Shown here in pieces: positions 44,226 through 52,109 of a DNA stretch of 64,000 bases. Origin of the DNA: UBA3103 sp002365855 (lineage in GTDB: Bacteria > Bacillota > Desulfotomaculia > Desulfotomaculales > Pelotomaculaceae). The position numbers were made by a program, and so were the translations under genes. The notes below the pieces were generated by a model. It saw only the letters and a program-made list of their open reading frames with translations, was not told the origin of the DNA and made no database searches. Each line of letters starts with the position of its first letter. Position 1 is the stretch's first letter. The stretch covers positions 48,144 to 112,143 of the forward strand of contig DAOURR010000002.1 of the NCBI GenBank assembly GCA_030627625.1. Direction: 5' to 3'.

Positions 44226-45203
44226 TCAGCTAATTTTTTCTTTCTGGTTAATGACGTTACCCCACTTACCGCAGCGATCGCCCCAACGCGCTATAATAAT
44301 TCCACCTTCAGCTATCTCAACAACCTCACACTGGTTGGCGCATCCGGAACACTCAAAGCTGCCGGCCTTATATTCCGTGTCGGATACAAGAAAGCCCTTA
44401 AACTGGCTTTGCCCTTTTTTGGCTACTGCTTCCCTGGCCAGCAGCGCCGCTCCAACAGCCCCCATGACGTTATAATATGTAGGCACCTGAATCGGCAGCC
44501 TCAACGCTTTTTCAAAAGCTCTAACCATACCCATATTGGCCGCGACTCCACCTTGAAAAACTACTGGCGACAGGATCTCTTTGCCCTTACCTAAATTATT
44601 CAAGTAGTTTCTAACCAGCGCCTCGCAAAGACCTGCCAGAATGTCAGAAAGATCACAACCCATCTGCTGCTTGTGGATCATATCAGATTCTGCAAAAACT
44701 GCGCAGCGCCCGGCAATACCCACCGGCGTTTTGGATTTAAGTGCGATTTCACCGAACTCTTCAATAGGAATATTCAGCCGGGCAGCCTGTTGATCCAAAA
44801 ACGAACCGGTGCCAGCCGCGCAAACATTGTTCATGGAAAAATCTGACACCACCCCGCTGCGAAGAATGATAATTTTAGAATCTTGGCCGCCAATTTCCAA
44901 GATCGTCTGCACACCGGGAACCAGCGTGGAAGAAGCGACAGCATGGGCAGTAATTTCATTTTTTATCGCGTCAGCTCTTACAATAATACCTGCCAGGCTC
45001 CTGCCGCTGCCGGTTGTGCCGACACCCCGTATTTTAACACCCGGAGGCATACTTTCCCTCAGTTTTCTAAGGCCTTTTTGCACCGCTGTAATGGGCTGCC
45101 CCTGAGTTCTCAGATATATTGGATCACGCACAATGCCATCTTCGTCCATAAATACGACGTTGGTGCTTACTGAGCCCACATCAATTCCTATATACCCCTT
45201 CAC
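44226..45203 (-). CDS. Acyl-CoA dehydratase activase-like ATPase (BadF/BcrA family)
   Basis: An ASKHA-fold ATPase of the HgdC/BadF family, which uses ATP to drive one-electron transfer through a 4Fe-4S cluster shared between two subunits. MKGYIGIDVGSVSTNVVF is the phosphate-1 motif, GVGTTGSGRSLAG and LEIGGQDSKII follow, and the cluster Cys is in NNVCAAGTGSFLDQQAARL. The C-terminal tail adds CSGCANQCEV and RWGDRCGKW, unusual extra cysteines. 325 residues. It directly follows a dehydratase-like gene with no gap. Confidence 0.88.
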   Translation of the reverse strand: MKGYIGIDVGSVSTNVVFMDEDGIVRDPIYLRTQGQPITAVQKGLRKLRESMPPGVKIRGVGTTGSGRSLAGIIVRADAIKNEITAHAVASSTLVPGVQTILEIGGQDSKIIILRSGVVSDFSMNNVCAAGTGSFLDQQAARLNIPIEEFGEIALKSKTPVGIAGRCAVFAESDMIHKQQMGCDLSDILAGLCEALVRNYLNNLGKGKEILSPVVFQGGVAANMGMVRAFEKALRLPIQVPTYYNVMGAVGAALLAREAVAKKGQSQFKGFLVSDTEYKAGSFECSGCANQCEVVEIAEGGIIIARWGDRCGKWGNVINQKEKIS

Positions 45204-46298
45204 CTATAAAGCCTCCTTTACTGTTTTTCTCCGATCCAACAGATCTACAAAAGCTTCCAAACGTGTCATTAAACCTGCTTCACCGGTATGCTCGTCCATT
45301 ATCAATGTTAATACCGGTATACTATAATCCTTGCTCATAACCGGCAGGATACTTTCAGCCACAATTTCCGGCATACAGGTAAATGGGAATACCTGAATTA
45401 GCCCATCATAGCCTGCCCTGGCGTAGTTTACCGCACTGCCAACAGTCTCTTGACCGTGTCCTCCTACAAAATGTCGAAGATATGGATGAGCTGCGCTGCA
45501 GGCTTCCTTTTTTGATCTCAGGCCTTTTGCCAGACCAAGAAAGATATGGTCATTTATCCACTCGCTTAAGTAAATTGAACGGTTTACTTCTACACCAAGG
45601 CTTCCCAGGCGTCTTTCAATGTCCTGATTTGAAAAAGGATCCAGCAGAGTATAAATCTCTCCTATTACACCTACCTTAAGAACAGGCTTTTTTTCGTCCA
45701 TAGCAACCCTTTTCATAATCATAGCGGCTTTTGACCTTGACTCTTTAAGCTCAGCCGGATTTGAAGCCAGATCTATTAATTTCAGAGCCTCCTGGTATGC
45801 AGCGTCCGCGTTTCCCTGCGTCAACTCCCTTGGCCTAGTATAAAAAACATTCATCTCCAGATCATCCACGGTTCTGGCTTTCTGAAATCCAAAGCGGACA
45901 GCCTGATAGACCTGCCACCATGAACGGCTACCTGAAATATGCCTTATTTTAACCATTAATTCTGATGCGTGGCGTTCAGGCGGCTCCAGGACAATTAGTT
46001 CCATTTCATACCCTAGATCTTTTAAAATAGCGTGCTCGATTTGAGCATAGTAGCCAAAACGGCATGGACCGCATCCCCCTGCCATGATAATGGTGTCGGC
46101 GCCCAATTCCCTGGCCTCAATGAAGTTACCTAAATTTAACTTTAAAGGCAGACAGGCAAACTCCGGACTGTATTTTACACCCAGAGCGAGGGTTTTCTTA
46201 CTGGACGGAGGGGGAATGACCACATCAACACCAAGGTATTGAAGCATTGCCTTAATAGAAATATAAAGGTTGCCCATATGCGGAAATGTTGCTCTCAT
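45204..46298 (-). CDS. DUF2229-like / dehydratase-related protein 1
   Basis: A 364-residue protein related to 2-hydroxyacyl-CoA dehydratase-like (CoA protein activase, DUF2229) proteins. It begins MRATFPHMGNLYISIKAMLQYLG and has conserved Cys contexts EFACLPLKLNLGNF, GGCGPCRFGYYAQIE and FPFTCMPEIVAE, plus the terminal LIMDEHTGEAGLMTRLEAF. These cysteines could hold a cluster reduced by the ATPase encoded next. The substrate is unknown. It is one base from the ATPase and 22 bases from its paralogue. Confidence 0.8.
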   Translation of the reverse strand: MRATFPHMGNLYISIKAMLQYLGVDVVIPPPSSKKTLALGVKYSPEFACLPLKLNLGNFIEARELGADTIIMAGGCGPCRFGYYAQIEHAILKDLGYEMELIVLEPPERHASELMVKIRHISGSRSWWQVYQAVRFGFQKARTVDDLEMNVFYTRPRELTQGNADAAYQEALKLIDLASNPAELKESRSKAAMIMKRVAMDEKKPVLKVGVIGEIYTLLDPFSNQDIERRLGSLGVEVNRSIYLSEWINDHIFLGLAKGLRSKKEACSAAHPYLRHFVGGHGQETVGSAVNYARAGYDGLIQVFPFTCMPEIVAESILPVMSKDYSIPVLTLIMDEHTGEAGLMTRLEAFVDLLDRRKTVKEAL

Positions 46299-46320
46299 TT
46301 TATTAACCTCTTCCGAAATA

Positions 46321-47298
46321 CTAGATTATTATTGCTTTTTTCCACATCACCATATCTAAAAATGCCTCCAACCTCGTCACTATACCAGCCTCCCCTGTAT
46401 GTTCGTCAATGGTCAAATTTAAAAACGGCATGCCGGCAGCCCTGGCATATCGTTCTATTAAATCGCCTGTCATAGAGTCTGGTCCGCAGCCGAAAGCAGC
46501 CACGTGCACCATACCGCTCACATCATGGCGGTTTAGATAATACAGGGCCGCGCCGATCATATGCTGTCCAAGTGTCCAAAACAGTTTCTTGGGAAGACAC
46601 GCGGCACACTTTTTGTAAATTTTTTCGGGCACATGTTCCGCTGTCAACACTGTGGCTCCCATAGAGCGGAGACGCTTGATGATGTTCATGCTGATATAAG
46701 AATCGTAAATGTTATAAGGGTGCCCGATTAATACAACATTAATATCTTGTGGTTCTGGCAGGTGTTCGTTTCTTACCCGGTCTTCCATTACAGCCATCGC
46801 CTCCGAGGGCATCAATCCCAGTTGCAGAAGCCTGAAATATTTTTTCTGAACCTTTCGTGCCTGCCTGTAAGCGTTCCATATTTTAAAATGATTGCTTGTG
46901 ATGAATCTGCCCGCTTCCTGGGCGGCAATGTAGGCGCCACTTTTATTCCTGTACATATTAACGTTAACATCAATGAGAGGGGGCAGCCCTTTTAGGTTAC
47001 GGATCATATCTGGCAGACCCAAAAATTTAGGACATATATACTCTTTTTTTTCGATACTGACTATTCTCGGCAAAAAGATTAAGTCTGCTTTTGCTGCAAG
47101 ATCCAGAACATGACCAAAAGTGAGTTTTATTGGGAGGCAGACCTCGTCAACTGCATTTTTTAATCCTTCCGCCAAAAGCCTCTTCGTCGAAGGGGGCGAC
47201 AGCACTACCTCCGCACCCAGAGCCTCAAAGAAGACCTTCCACATGGGAAAATAATAATAATATAGAAGGGTCCTGGGGATGCCTACTTTTATTGGCAT
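46321..47298 (-). CDS. DUF2229-like / dehydratase-related protein 2
   Basis: A 325-residue paralogue of the previous gene, sharing the closing LTIDEHTGEAGIVTRLEAF and having KVGIPRTLLYYYYFPMWKVFFEALGAEV at the start, DEVCLPIKLTFGHV, EYICPKFLGLPDMI, CAACLPKKL and AFGCGPDSMTGDLIERY. In some bacteria ATPase and these two parts are one long polypeptide; here they are separate genes. First gene of a three-gene unit downstream of the spoVA operon, divided from it by a weak terminator. Confidence 0.8.
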   Translation of the reverse strand: MPIKVGIPRTLLYYYYFPMWKVFFEALGAEVVLSPPSTKRLLAEGLKNAVDEVCLPIKLTFGHVLDLAAKADLIFLPRIVSIEKKEYICPKFLGLPDMIRNLKGLPPLIDVNVNMYRNKSGAYIAAQEAGRFITSNHFKIWNAYRQARKVQKKYFRLLQLGLMPSEAMAVMEDRVRNEHLPEPQDINVVLIGHPYNIYDSYISMNIIKRLRSMGATVLTAEHVPEKIYKKCAACLPKKLFWTLGQHMIGAALYYLNRHDVSGMVHVAAFGCGPDSMTGDLIERYARAAGMPFLNLTIDEHTGEAGIVTRLEAFLDMVMWKKAIII

Positions 47299-47356
47299 TC
47301 AAATACCTCCAGAATTTAATTGTGCACTCGCAAAACTAATATATTTTAGACCCGGC

Positions 47357-47381
47357 AAAAAACTTAATAAGTTCTTAAGTT
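47357..47381 (-). terminator. AT-rich terminator-like hairpin after spoVAEa
   Basis: On the minus strand AACTTAA, loop GAACTTA, TTAAGTT, then TTTT. It lies about 20 bases past the spoVAEa stop. The stem is AT-only and therefore weak. Confidence 0.4.
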
Positions 47382-47402
47382 CTATCCTCTTCCTGATTTA
47401 GT

Positions 47403-47987
47403 TCAAGTTAACTCATCCCATTTTTCATAACCGCATTTTTCGATGATAGTTTTAAGGGCCTTGGTGGTCACAGGAGCGCCCCTTTCCACTTCATCCGCAC
47501 CGTCCATTTTCCCTATATCACCGATGCCAATTACTGTCGATAGGTTCAGTTCGTCTATTATTTCAACTGTATCACCCTGCAGCAAATCATCCTTTGGCCT
47601 GCCCAGCTTATCAACGGCGCCTTTGATCAGTATGCCTCTATTGGAAACCGAGGCATCTACTTCGCAGCCACAGGCATTTTCCGTGTTTGAAGCGACAGCA
47701 AGTACTCCGAGAACACGAATATCTGGATGTTTAGCGATGGCAGCCATAGCAGTCTCTCCGCGTCCCATGCCATTGAAGCCCCTGTCATCCAGCATTACCA
47801 CAACCGGATCTTTGGGCGCTTTTTTTATTAATTCCACAATTTTTTCTCCGGAAAGGGTAGTTGGATTTCCGGCCGAGCAGGAAATACACCGAGCCCCGAT
47901 ATTACTGGCAGCTACTTCGACTGCCCTCTTTGCTACCCGGTCACCGTCCGTAACAAGAATCACATTTCTTTTATCTAAAGACAACAT
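47403..47987 (-). CDS. spoVAEA: Stage V sporulation protein AEa
   Basis: A 194-residue soluble protein of the SpoVAE family (PF14097), beginning with VILVTDGDRVAKRAVEVAA and containing CISCSAGNPTTLSG, MLDDRGFNGMGRGE and the conserved ACGCEVDASVSNRG. Works with the SpoVA channel that moves calcium-dipicolinate into the spore and out at germination; the soluble AEa role is not known. It abuts spoVAEb by one base, last gene of the operon. Confidence 0.9.
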   Translation of the reverse strand: MLSLDKRNVILVTDGDRVAKRAVEVAASNIGARCISCSAGNPTTLSGEKIVELIKKAPKDPVVVMLDDRGFNGMGRGETAMAAIAKHPDIRVLGVLAVASNTENACGCEVDASVSNRGILIKGAVDKLGRPKDDLLQGDTVEIIDELNLSTVIGIGDIGKMDGADEVERGAPVTTKALKTIIEKCGYEKWDELT

Positions 47988-47988
47988 C

Positions 47989-48345
47989 TTACCCCCTAGG
48001 TTTAAAAATCAAGGCCGCCAGGTAGCCAAAAACTACTGCCGCAGTTATCCCCACAGCTGCTGAGCTAACACCTCCACTAAAAGCCCCAAGAAGGCCTTTT
48101 TGATTGACACCGTTAATTGCCCCCTGAGCCAGCAGATGACCAAACCCGCTCAAAGGAACTGTCGCACCCGCGCCAGCCAGGTTCACCAACGGCTGGTAGA
48201 GGCCTAAAGCACTGATCACGGCGCCTGCGCAAACAAAGGTAACCAATACATGAGCACCCGTAAATTTATAGCCGGTGAGATCCATCATCAGCTGGCCTAT
48301 CACACATAATGCCCCGCCAATTATAAAAGCCCATAAAAACTCCAC
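47989..48345 (-). CDS. spoVAEB: Stage V sporulation protein AEb
   Basis: A small membrane protein (118 residues) with about four membrane segments, e.g. FLWAFIIGGALCVIGQLMMD and VTFVCAGAVISALGLYQPLV. Related to SpoVAC (shared GAGATVPLSGFGH and GGVSSAA-type segments). Part of the membrane channel for calcium-dipicolinate. I chose GTG at 48345 because GGGAGG lies five bases before it; an upstream in-frame start overlaps spoVAD. Confidence 0.9.
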   Translation of the reverse strand: MEFLWAFIIGGALCVIGQLMMDLTGYKFTGAHVLVTFVCAGAVISALGLYQPLVNLAGAGATVPLSGFGHLLAQGAINGVNQKGLLGAFSGGVSSAAVGITAAVVFGYLAALIFKPRG

Positions 48346-48355
48346 TTTATCCTCC

Positions 48356-49369
48356 CTACCTGGCTTCAAATACAACAGCGTGTCCAATCCCCGGAATGGT
48401 TTCCCCCTGTTGTATACTGCATGGACTGAGTAACGCGCCCGTACCTATCCCGATGATGCGCTTATATTTTTTTGATTTGAGCTGTTCCAGCAGGTAACCG
48501 CAGGTTACCACCGCTGAACAGGCGCATCCGCTGCCGCCGGCATGTACATCCTGCGACCCGCTAAAAATTAAAATGCCGCAATCGGTATACCTTTCGGAAA
48601 CCTCGTAGCCGTTTTGATTCATAAGTTTTTCCGCTAAAATCTTTCCGTAAGCGCCTAAGTCACCTGTTATGATCAAGTCGTAGTGGTCAGGGCTTCTCCC
48701 GGTATCCAGAAAATGACGCTTAATTGTATCCGCTGCTGCGGGCGCCATGGCAGCCCCCATATCCTGCGGATCACCTTCACCCATATCTATGACTCTCCCG
48801 ATAGTAGCGTGGGTGATTACTGGGCCACTGCCCTCTCTGGCCAGCAGCGCCGCTCCTGCCCCTGTTACTGTCCACTGTGCGGTCATTGGCCGCTGCACAC
48901 CTAGCTCTGTTGGGAAACGGTACTGTCTTTCGGCAGTGCTGTAATGACTCGACACAGCAACCATCACCCGGTCTGCAAAACCACCATCTATTAACATGGA
49001 GCCAATAGCCATACCCTCGTACAGTGTAGAGCAAGCGCCGTACAAACCCAGAAATGGTATGGACATAGCCCTTGCTGTATAACAGGAAGTGACAATTTGG
49101 TTAAGCAAATCACCGGCCAGTATAAAATCAATGTCTTTCTCCTGAAGATTAGCTTTTTGCAGCGCTTTTTTCATAGCATCCTGCATCAGGCGTTGTTCAG
49201 CTTTTTCCCATGTCTTTTCACCGTAATAAGTATCGCTTAAAATTTTATCGAAATATTTAGACAGGGGTCCTTCGCCTTCCATTGGCCCTACTATGCTTGC
49301 CGCCGCAATTATTACCGGCGGGGTTTGAAAATAAACCGTCTGCAATCCAATCTTTTTGGGCGCAGCCAA
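48356..49369 (-). CDS. spoVAD: Stage V sporulation protein AD
   Basis: A 337-residue protein with the thiolase/ketosynthase-like fold; in Bacillus it binds dipicolinic acid directly. Family marks: TVYFQTPPVIIAAASIVGPMEGEGPL, DFILAGDLLNQIVTSCYTAR, YGACSTLYEGMAIGSMLIDGG (the former active-site region) and VHAGGSGCACSAVVTCGYLL. Between spoVAC and spoVAEb, at the inner membrane of the forespore. Confidence 0.93.
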   Translation of the reverse strand: MAAPKKIGLQTVYFQTPPVIIAAASIVGPMEGEGPLSKYFDKILSDTYYGEKTWEKAEQRLMQDAMKKALQKANLQEKDIDFILAGDLLNQIVTSCYTARAMSIPFLGLYGACSTLYEGMAIGSMLIDGGFADRVMVAVSSHYSTAERQYRFPTELGVQRPMTAQWTVTGAGAALLAREGSGPVITHATIGRVIDMGEGDPQDMGAAMAPAAADTIKRHFLDTGRSPDHYDLIITGDLGAYGKILAEKLMNQNGYEVSERYTDCGILIFSGSQDVHAGGSGCACSAVVTCGYLLEQLKSKKYKRIIGIGTGALLSPCSIQQGETIPGIGHAVVFEAR

Positions 49370-49381
49370 ATATCCGCCTCC

Positions 49382-49837
49382 TTATCTAAAAAAATAATAC
49401 AAAATACCGATCGCCCAGGCTGTTACAATGCCCCAGACCAATACTGGACCGGCAACGGTAAATAGCCGGTGGCCAACTCCAAAGATAAGTCCCTCGGCGC
49501 GATATTCCATGGCCGGCGCAACCATAGAGTTGGCAAACCCGGTGATTGGAACTATCCCGCCTGCACCGGCGAAACGGCTGACTTCATCATAAACTCCAAT
49601 ACCTGTCAGAAAAGTAGCCACGAAGATTAAGACTGCTGAGGTTGCCGCTCCGGCAGTATTCACATCCATACCTTTATCAAGAAAAAAGTGTAATATAAAC
49701 TGCCCTATCAGGCAGATCAGCCCGCCAACAATGAAGGCCCAAAATATATTGCGCCATAACCTTGGTCTGGGCCTAAAATGAGTAGCGATTTTTGCATACT
49801 CCTGCTTCTGGCTTTCAGAGACAATCGATTTGGACAT
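49382..49837 (-). CDS. spoVAC: Stage V sporulation protein AC
   Basis: A membrane protein with four segments (from about residue 30 on: FWAFIVGGLICLIGQFILHFF, AVLIFVATFLTGIGVY); Bacillus SpoVAC acts as a mechanosensitive channel releasing small molecules during germination. GAGGIVPITGFANSMVAPAMEYR is the family block. Start ATG at 49837 with AGAGGTG seven bases before; the longer upstream frame crosses a terminator and is unlikely. 151 residues. Confidence 0.93.
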   Translation of the reverse strand: MSKSIVSESQKQEYAKIATHFRPRPRLWRNIFWAFIVGGLICLIGQFILHFFLDKGMDVNTAGAATSAVLIFVATFLTGIGVYDEVSRFAGAGGIVPITGFANSMVAPAMEYRAEGLIFGVGHRLFTVAGPVLVWGIVTAWAIGILYYFFR

Positions 49838-49884
49838 GTCGATACACCTCTTTTTAATGTTCCCAGTTGGTTTGAGCTTAATAC

Positions 49885-49907
49885 AAAAAGGGACACTGCC
49901 AGTGTCC
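49885..49907 (-). terminator. Terminator-like hairpin between dodecin and spoVAC
   Basis: GGACACT-GCC-AGTGTCC with five T residues on the minus strand. It lies inside the dodecin-spoVAC gap, about 50 bases before spoVAC, so it may reduce readthrough from dodecin into spoVAC. Confidence 0.7.
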
Positions 49908-49948
49908 GAGATTGAAACAACCATTAAATCATTATCTGATGGAGATTT

Positions 49949-49970
49949 TAGGACACCTGCCGGTGTCCTA
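49949..49970. repeat. Second GGACAC-type hairpin after dodecin
   Basis: A nine-base perfect stem TAGGACACC / GGTGTCCTA with loop TGCC, seven bases past the dodecin stop. It shares GGACAC and GTGTCC arms with the hairpin at 49885. It lacks a T-tract, so it may protect the 3' end of the dodecin mRNA. Confidence 0.55.
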
Positions 49971-49976
49971 GTTCCT

Positions 49977-50171
49977 CTAGTCTGTATGAGCGATTTTTAC
50001 ATTAGCCTTATATTCCACTAACCGGCCGTTTTCAACATTGGCGGTAAAATTAACAATTTCTACCGCCACTATATTTTTCATTGATCTGGAAGCTTCTGTG
50101 ATAGCCGATTGAACCGCGCCCTTCCAGCTATCAGGGGAATCCCCTACTAATTCAGAAACCTTAACGTGCAA
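49977..50171 (-). CDS. Dodecin
   Basis: A 64-residue dodecameric flavin-binding protein. The pattern VSELVGDSPDSWKGAVQSAITEASRSMKN, then VAVEIVNFTANVENGRLVEYKANVKIAH, is the full family domain, including the aromatic pair Trp and the beta-strand that stack with flavin. Dodecins store or buffer flavins. TTG start, eight bases after GGGGG. It is between sigF and spoVAC and heads a predicted forespore transcript (promoter at 50203-50232). Confidence 0.9.
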   Translation of the reverse strand: MHVKVSELVGDSPDSWKGAVQSAITEASRSMKNIVAVEIVNFTANVENGRLVEYKANVKIAHTD

Positions 50172-50202
50172 CTGACATACCCCCTTATAATTAATGACAT
50201 TT

Positions 50203-50232
50203 TATTATGTGCTTTGAAATATTTTTTATTCA
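50203..50232 (-). promoter_or_regulatory. Predicted sigma-F/G promoter upstream of dodecin-spoVA
   Basis: TGAATA (50232-50227), 17 bases, CATAATA (50209-50203). This matches the sigma-G consensus TGMATA-N17/18-CATWMTA at every position. It lies 32 bases before the dodecin start and after the sigF terminator, so dodecin and spoVAC are predicted to be expressed in the forespore. Confidence 0.75.
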
Positions 50233-50261
50233 TTTATAAGGCCATCTTGCTTAAAAATGGT

Positions 50262-50294
50262 AAAAAAAATACCCGTTCATAATTATTAGCGGGT
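50262..50294 (-). terminator. Intrinsic terminator after sigF
   Basis: ACCCG and CGGGT arms, 14-base loop, followed by AT and eight T residues on the minus strand. It lies 17 bases past the sigF stop and separates the spoIIA operon from the dodecin-spoVA unit. Confidence 0.75.
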
Positions 50295-50310
50295 TTATGA
50301 CAATTTACTG

Positions 50311-51090
50311 TCATTTTTGATTGTCTTCCATCAGATCTTTAAGTTTTTTTAAGGCCTGCCTCTCCAGTCTGGAAACCTGCACTTGTGACAAACCAAGCTT
50401 TTTGGCTATCTCGGACTGTGTCTTGTCCTCGAAAAATCGCCATGATAAAATCATCCTTTCTCTTTCTGAAAGGTTGTTTAATAGAGCTTTCATAGATATT
50501 TTTTCAAGCCAGCTAGAGTCTCCATCCTCTGCTCCCTTTAGCTGATCCAGAAGGTAGATAGGATCACCGTCGTCCTGATGCAGCGTTTCATATATTGAGG
50601 TTGGCGCTTGCGCCGCTTCTAGTGCATTAACAATTTCTTCCCTTGATAAGCTCAGTTCAGAGGCAACCTCTCCAATCGACGGTTCCCTCCCAAGCCGCGC
50701 TGTAAGCAGTTCCCTCACCTGCTGGACTTTGTATGCCGTTTCCTTTAAGGAACGGCTAACCTTGACCGGATTGTCGTCCCGTAAAAATCTCCGGATTTCT
50801 CCCACAATCATTGGAACAGCGTATGTTGAAAACTTGACATCAAAGCTGAGGTCAAATTTGTCAATTGCCTTCATCAGGCCAATACAGCCAATTTGAAATA
50901 AATCTTCCAGTTCATAACCCCGGTTTTGAAAACGCTTGACAAGGTTAAAGACAAGCTTTAGATTGCAGTTTACCAGTTTATCCCTGGCAAAACTATCACC
51001 ATCCTTGGCTCTTTTTAGCAAATCCCTCATTTCCTTGTCTTTCAAAAGGGGAAAGCGGGGCAGGTTCATTTCTACCAACCTGCTGCTCAT
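50311..51090 (-). CDS. sigF: Sporulation sigma factor SigF
   Basis: The first forespore-specific sigma factor. Region 2 is GYELEDLFQIGCIGLMKAIDKFDLSFDVKFSTYAVPMIVGEIRRFLRDD (in several parts), and region 4 ends with FFEDKTQSEIAKKLGLSQVQVSRLERQALK. 259 residues. It is the third gene of spoIIAA-spoIIAB-sigF, which is why I call it SigF rather than SigG; held inactive by SpoIIAB until SpoIIAA is dephosphorylated. Confidence 0.96.
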   Translation of the reverse strand: MSSRLVEMNLPRFPLLKDKEMRDLLKRAKDGDSFARDKLVNCNLKLVFNLVKRFQNRGYELEDLFQIGCIGLMKAIDKFDLSFDVKFSTYAVPMIVGEIRRFLRDDNPVKVSRSLKETAYKVQQVRELLTARLGREPSIGEVASELSLSREEIVNALEAAQAPTSIYETLHQDDGDPIYLLDQLKGAEDGDSSWLEKISMKALLNNLSERERMILSWRFFEDKTQSEIAKKLGLSQVQVSRLERQALKKLKDLMEDNQK

Positions 51091-51105
51091 CTCTTCATCT
51101 CCTGA

Positions 51106-51567
51106 CTACTGCTCCAAGCCGAACTGAGCTGTTCTGTTTCCAACTCTCTTGCTCATAGTTACGCTGGTGCCTTGACCCGGAACAGAATCCACCCTAAAGC
51201 TGTCCATAAATGACTGCATAAAGACAAATCCCAATCCCAGCCTCTCTGCATCAGTCGAAAAAGCCGGTTGGAGGGCTCTGCTGATATTATCAATTCCTCT
51301 GCCATCGTCTTCTATCCTTACTTCCATGGCATCGGGCGTCAATGACGCATAAACCCTTATAAAGCGATCTGAGGCATGCTCATACCCGTGAATAATGGAA
51401 TTTCCCACCGCCTCTGAAACTGCTACTTTTATTTCTTCCAGGTCGGCCAGAGTATAATCGAGCTGGGAGGCAAAAGCTGCCACAGTTACCCTGGCAAATG
51501 CTACGTTGGCCGGCAGGCTTAAGAACTCCAATTTCATCTGATTAATAAACTGCTTAACATACTCCAC
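51106..51567 (-). CDS. spoIIAB: Anti-sigma F factor SpoIIAB
   Basis: GHKL kinase that sequesters SigF and phosphorylates SpoIIAA. The N-box is EIKVAVSEAVGNSIIHGYEHA, the G1 box RIEDDGRGIDN, and G2/G3 GLGFVFMQSFMDSF. 153 residues with a GTG start, nine bases after GGGGGG. It is followed by sigF after 15 bases, fitting coordinated expression. Confidence 0.96.
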   Translation of the reverse strand: MEYVKQFINQMKLEFLSLPANVAFARVTVAAFASQLDYTLADLEEIKVAVSEAVGNSIIHGYEHASDRFIRVYASLTPDAMEVRIEDDGRGIDNISRALQPAFSTDAERLGLGFVFMQSFMDSFRVDSVPGQGTSVTMSKRVGNRTAQFGLEQ

Positions 51568-51581
51568 TTTTTACGTCCCCC

Positions 51582-51920
51582 CTACCCGATTTTCTCCAGC
51601 GCTTCGCTCTCGCTGGGAAATTCGTTCATAATCCTTAATAAGCCTGACAGATCAAGAACCTTGCGGACCTGGGGCTGCGGGGAGACAATAAATACTCTGC
51701 CACCGTTTTTTGTAACCCTCCTGTAGCGCCCCAGCAGCACACCTAAACCTGAACTGTCTACAAAAGACACCTTTGCCAGGTTGAATATTAAATTCCTTAC
51801 CTGCCCCTGGTTTAGAGTATCTTCCAATGTTTCACGCAAATGATCAGCAACTCCCAGGTCAAGATCGCCACTGGGCCGGACAACCAGGGTGTTATTTTTC
51901 AATTCAATGTCCAAAAGCAC
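51582..51920 (-). CDS. spoIIAA: Anti-anti-sigma factor SpoIIAA
   Basis: STAS-domain protein; its non-phosphorylated form releases SigF. The phosphorylation site is in VSFVDSSGLGVLLG (Ser56/Ser57). 112 residues, GTG start after GGGGG. First gene of the operon; its upstream region has a sigma-A-like sequence but no clear sigma-H match or perfect 0A box, unlike spo0A at the end of the window. Confidence 0.95.
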   Translation of the reverse strand: MLLDIELKNNTLVVRPSGDLDLGVADHLRETLEDTLNQGQVRNLIFNLAKVSFVDSSGLGVLLGRYRRVTKNGGRVFIVSPQPQVRKVLDLSGLLRIMNEFPSESEALEKIG

Positions 51921-51969
51921 AGTCGTCCCCCTTTTTCTTTTAGTTGTTATACAAAATGCTTACTGCTAA

Positions 51970-51998
51970 ATCTTACCAAATATAATGCGAAATGGCAA
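51970..51998 (-). promoter_or_regulatory. Possible spoIIA operon promoter (sigma-A-like)
   Basis: TTGCCA (51998-51993), 17 bases, TAAGAT (51975-51970). The -35 matches five of six, the -10 four of six. It lies about 50 bases before spoIIAA. A sigma-H promoter is expected from Bacillus but I could not find one. Confidence 0.4.
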
Positions 51999-52060
51999 GC
52001 CGCTTATAATGCAAGGTTTGCTGACCTCACTAATATTTAGACATCCTGGGCATAAGAAAT

Positions 52061-52081
52061 GCGGGCTCAGGTAGAGCCCGC
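52061..52081 (-). terminator. Hairpin terminator after dacF
   Basis: GCGGGCTC-AGGTA-GAGCCCGC, a perfect eight-base stem, then ATTTCTTATG on the minus strand. The U-tract is poor, so readthrough to spoIIAA is plausible, as reported for dacF-spoIIA in Bacillus. Confidence 0.65.
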
Positions 52082-52109
52082 CTCCGTATCAACCGGTAGA
52101 CACCATTAA

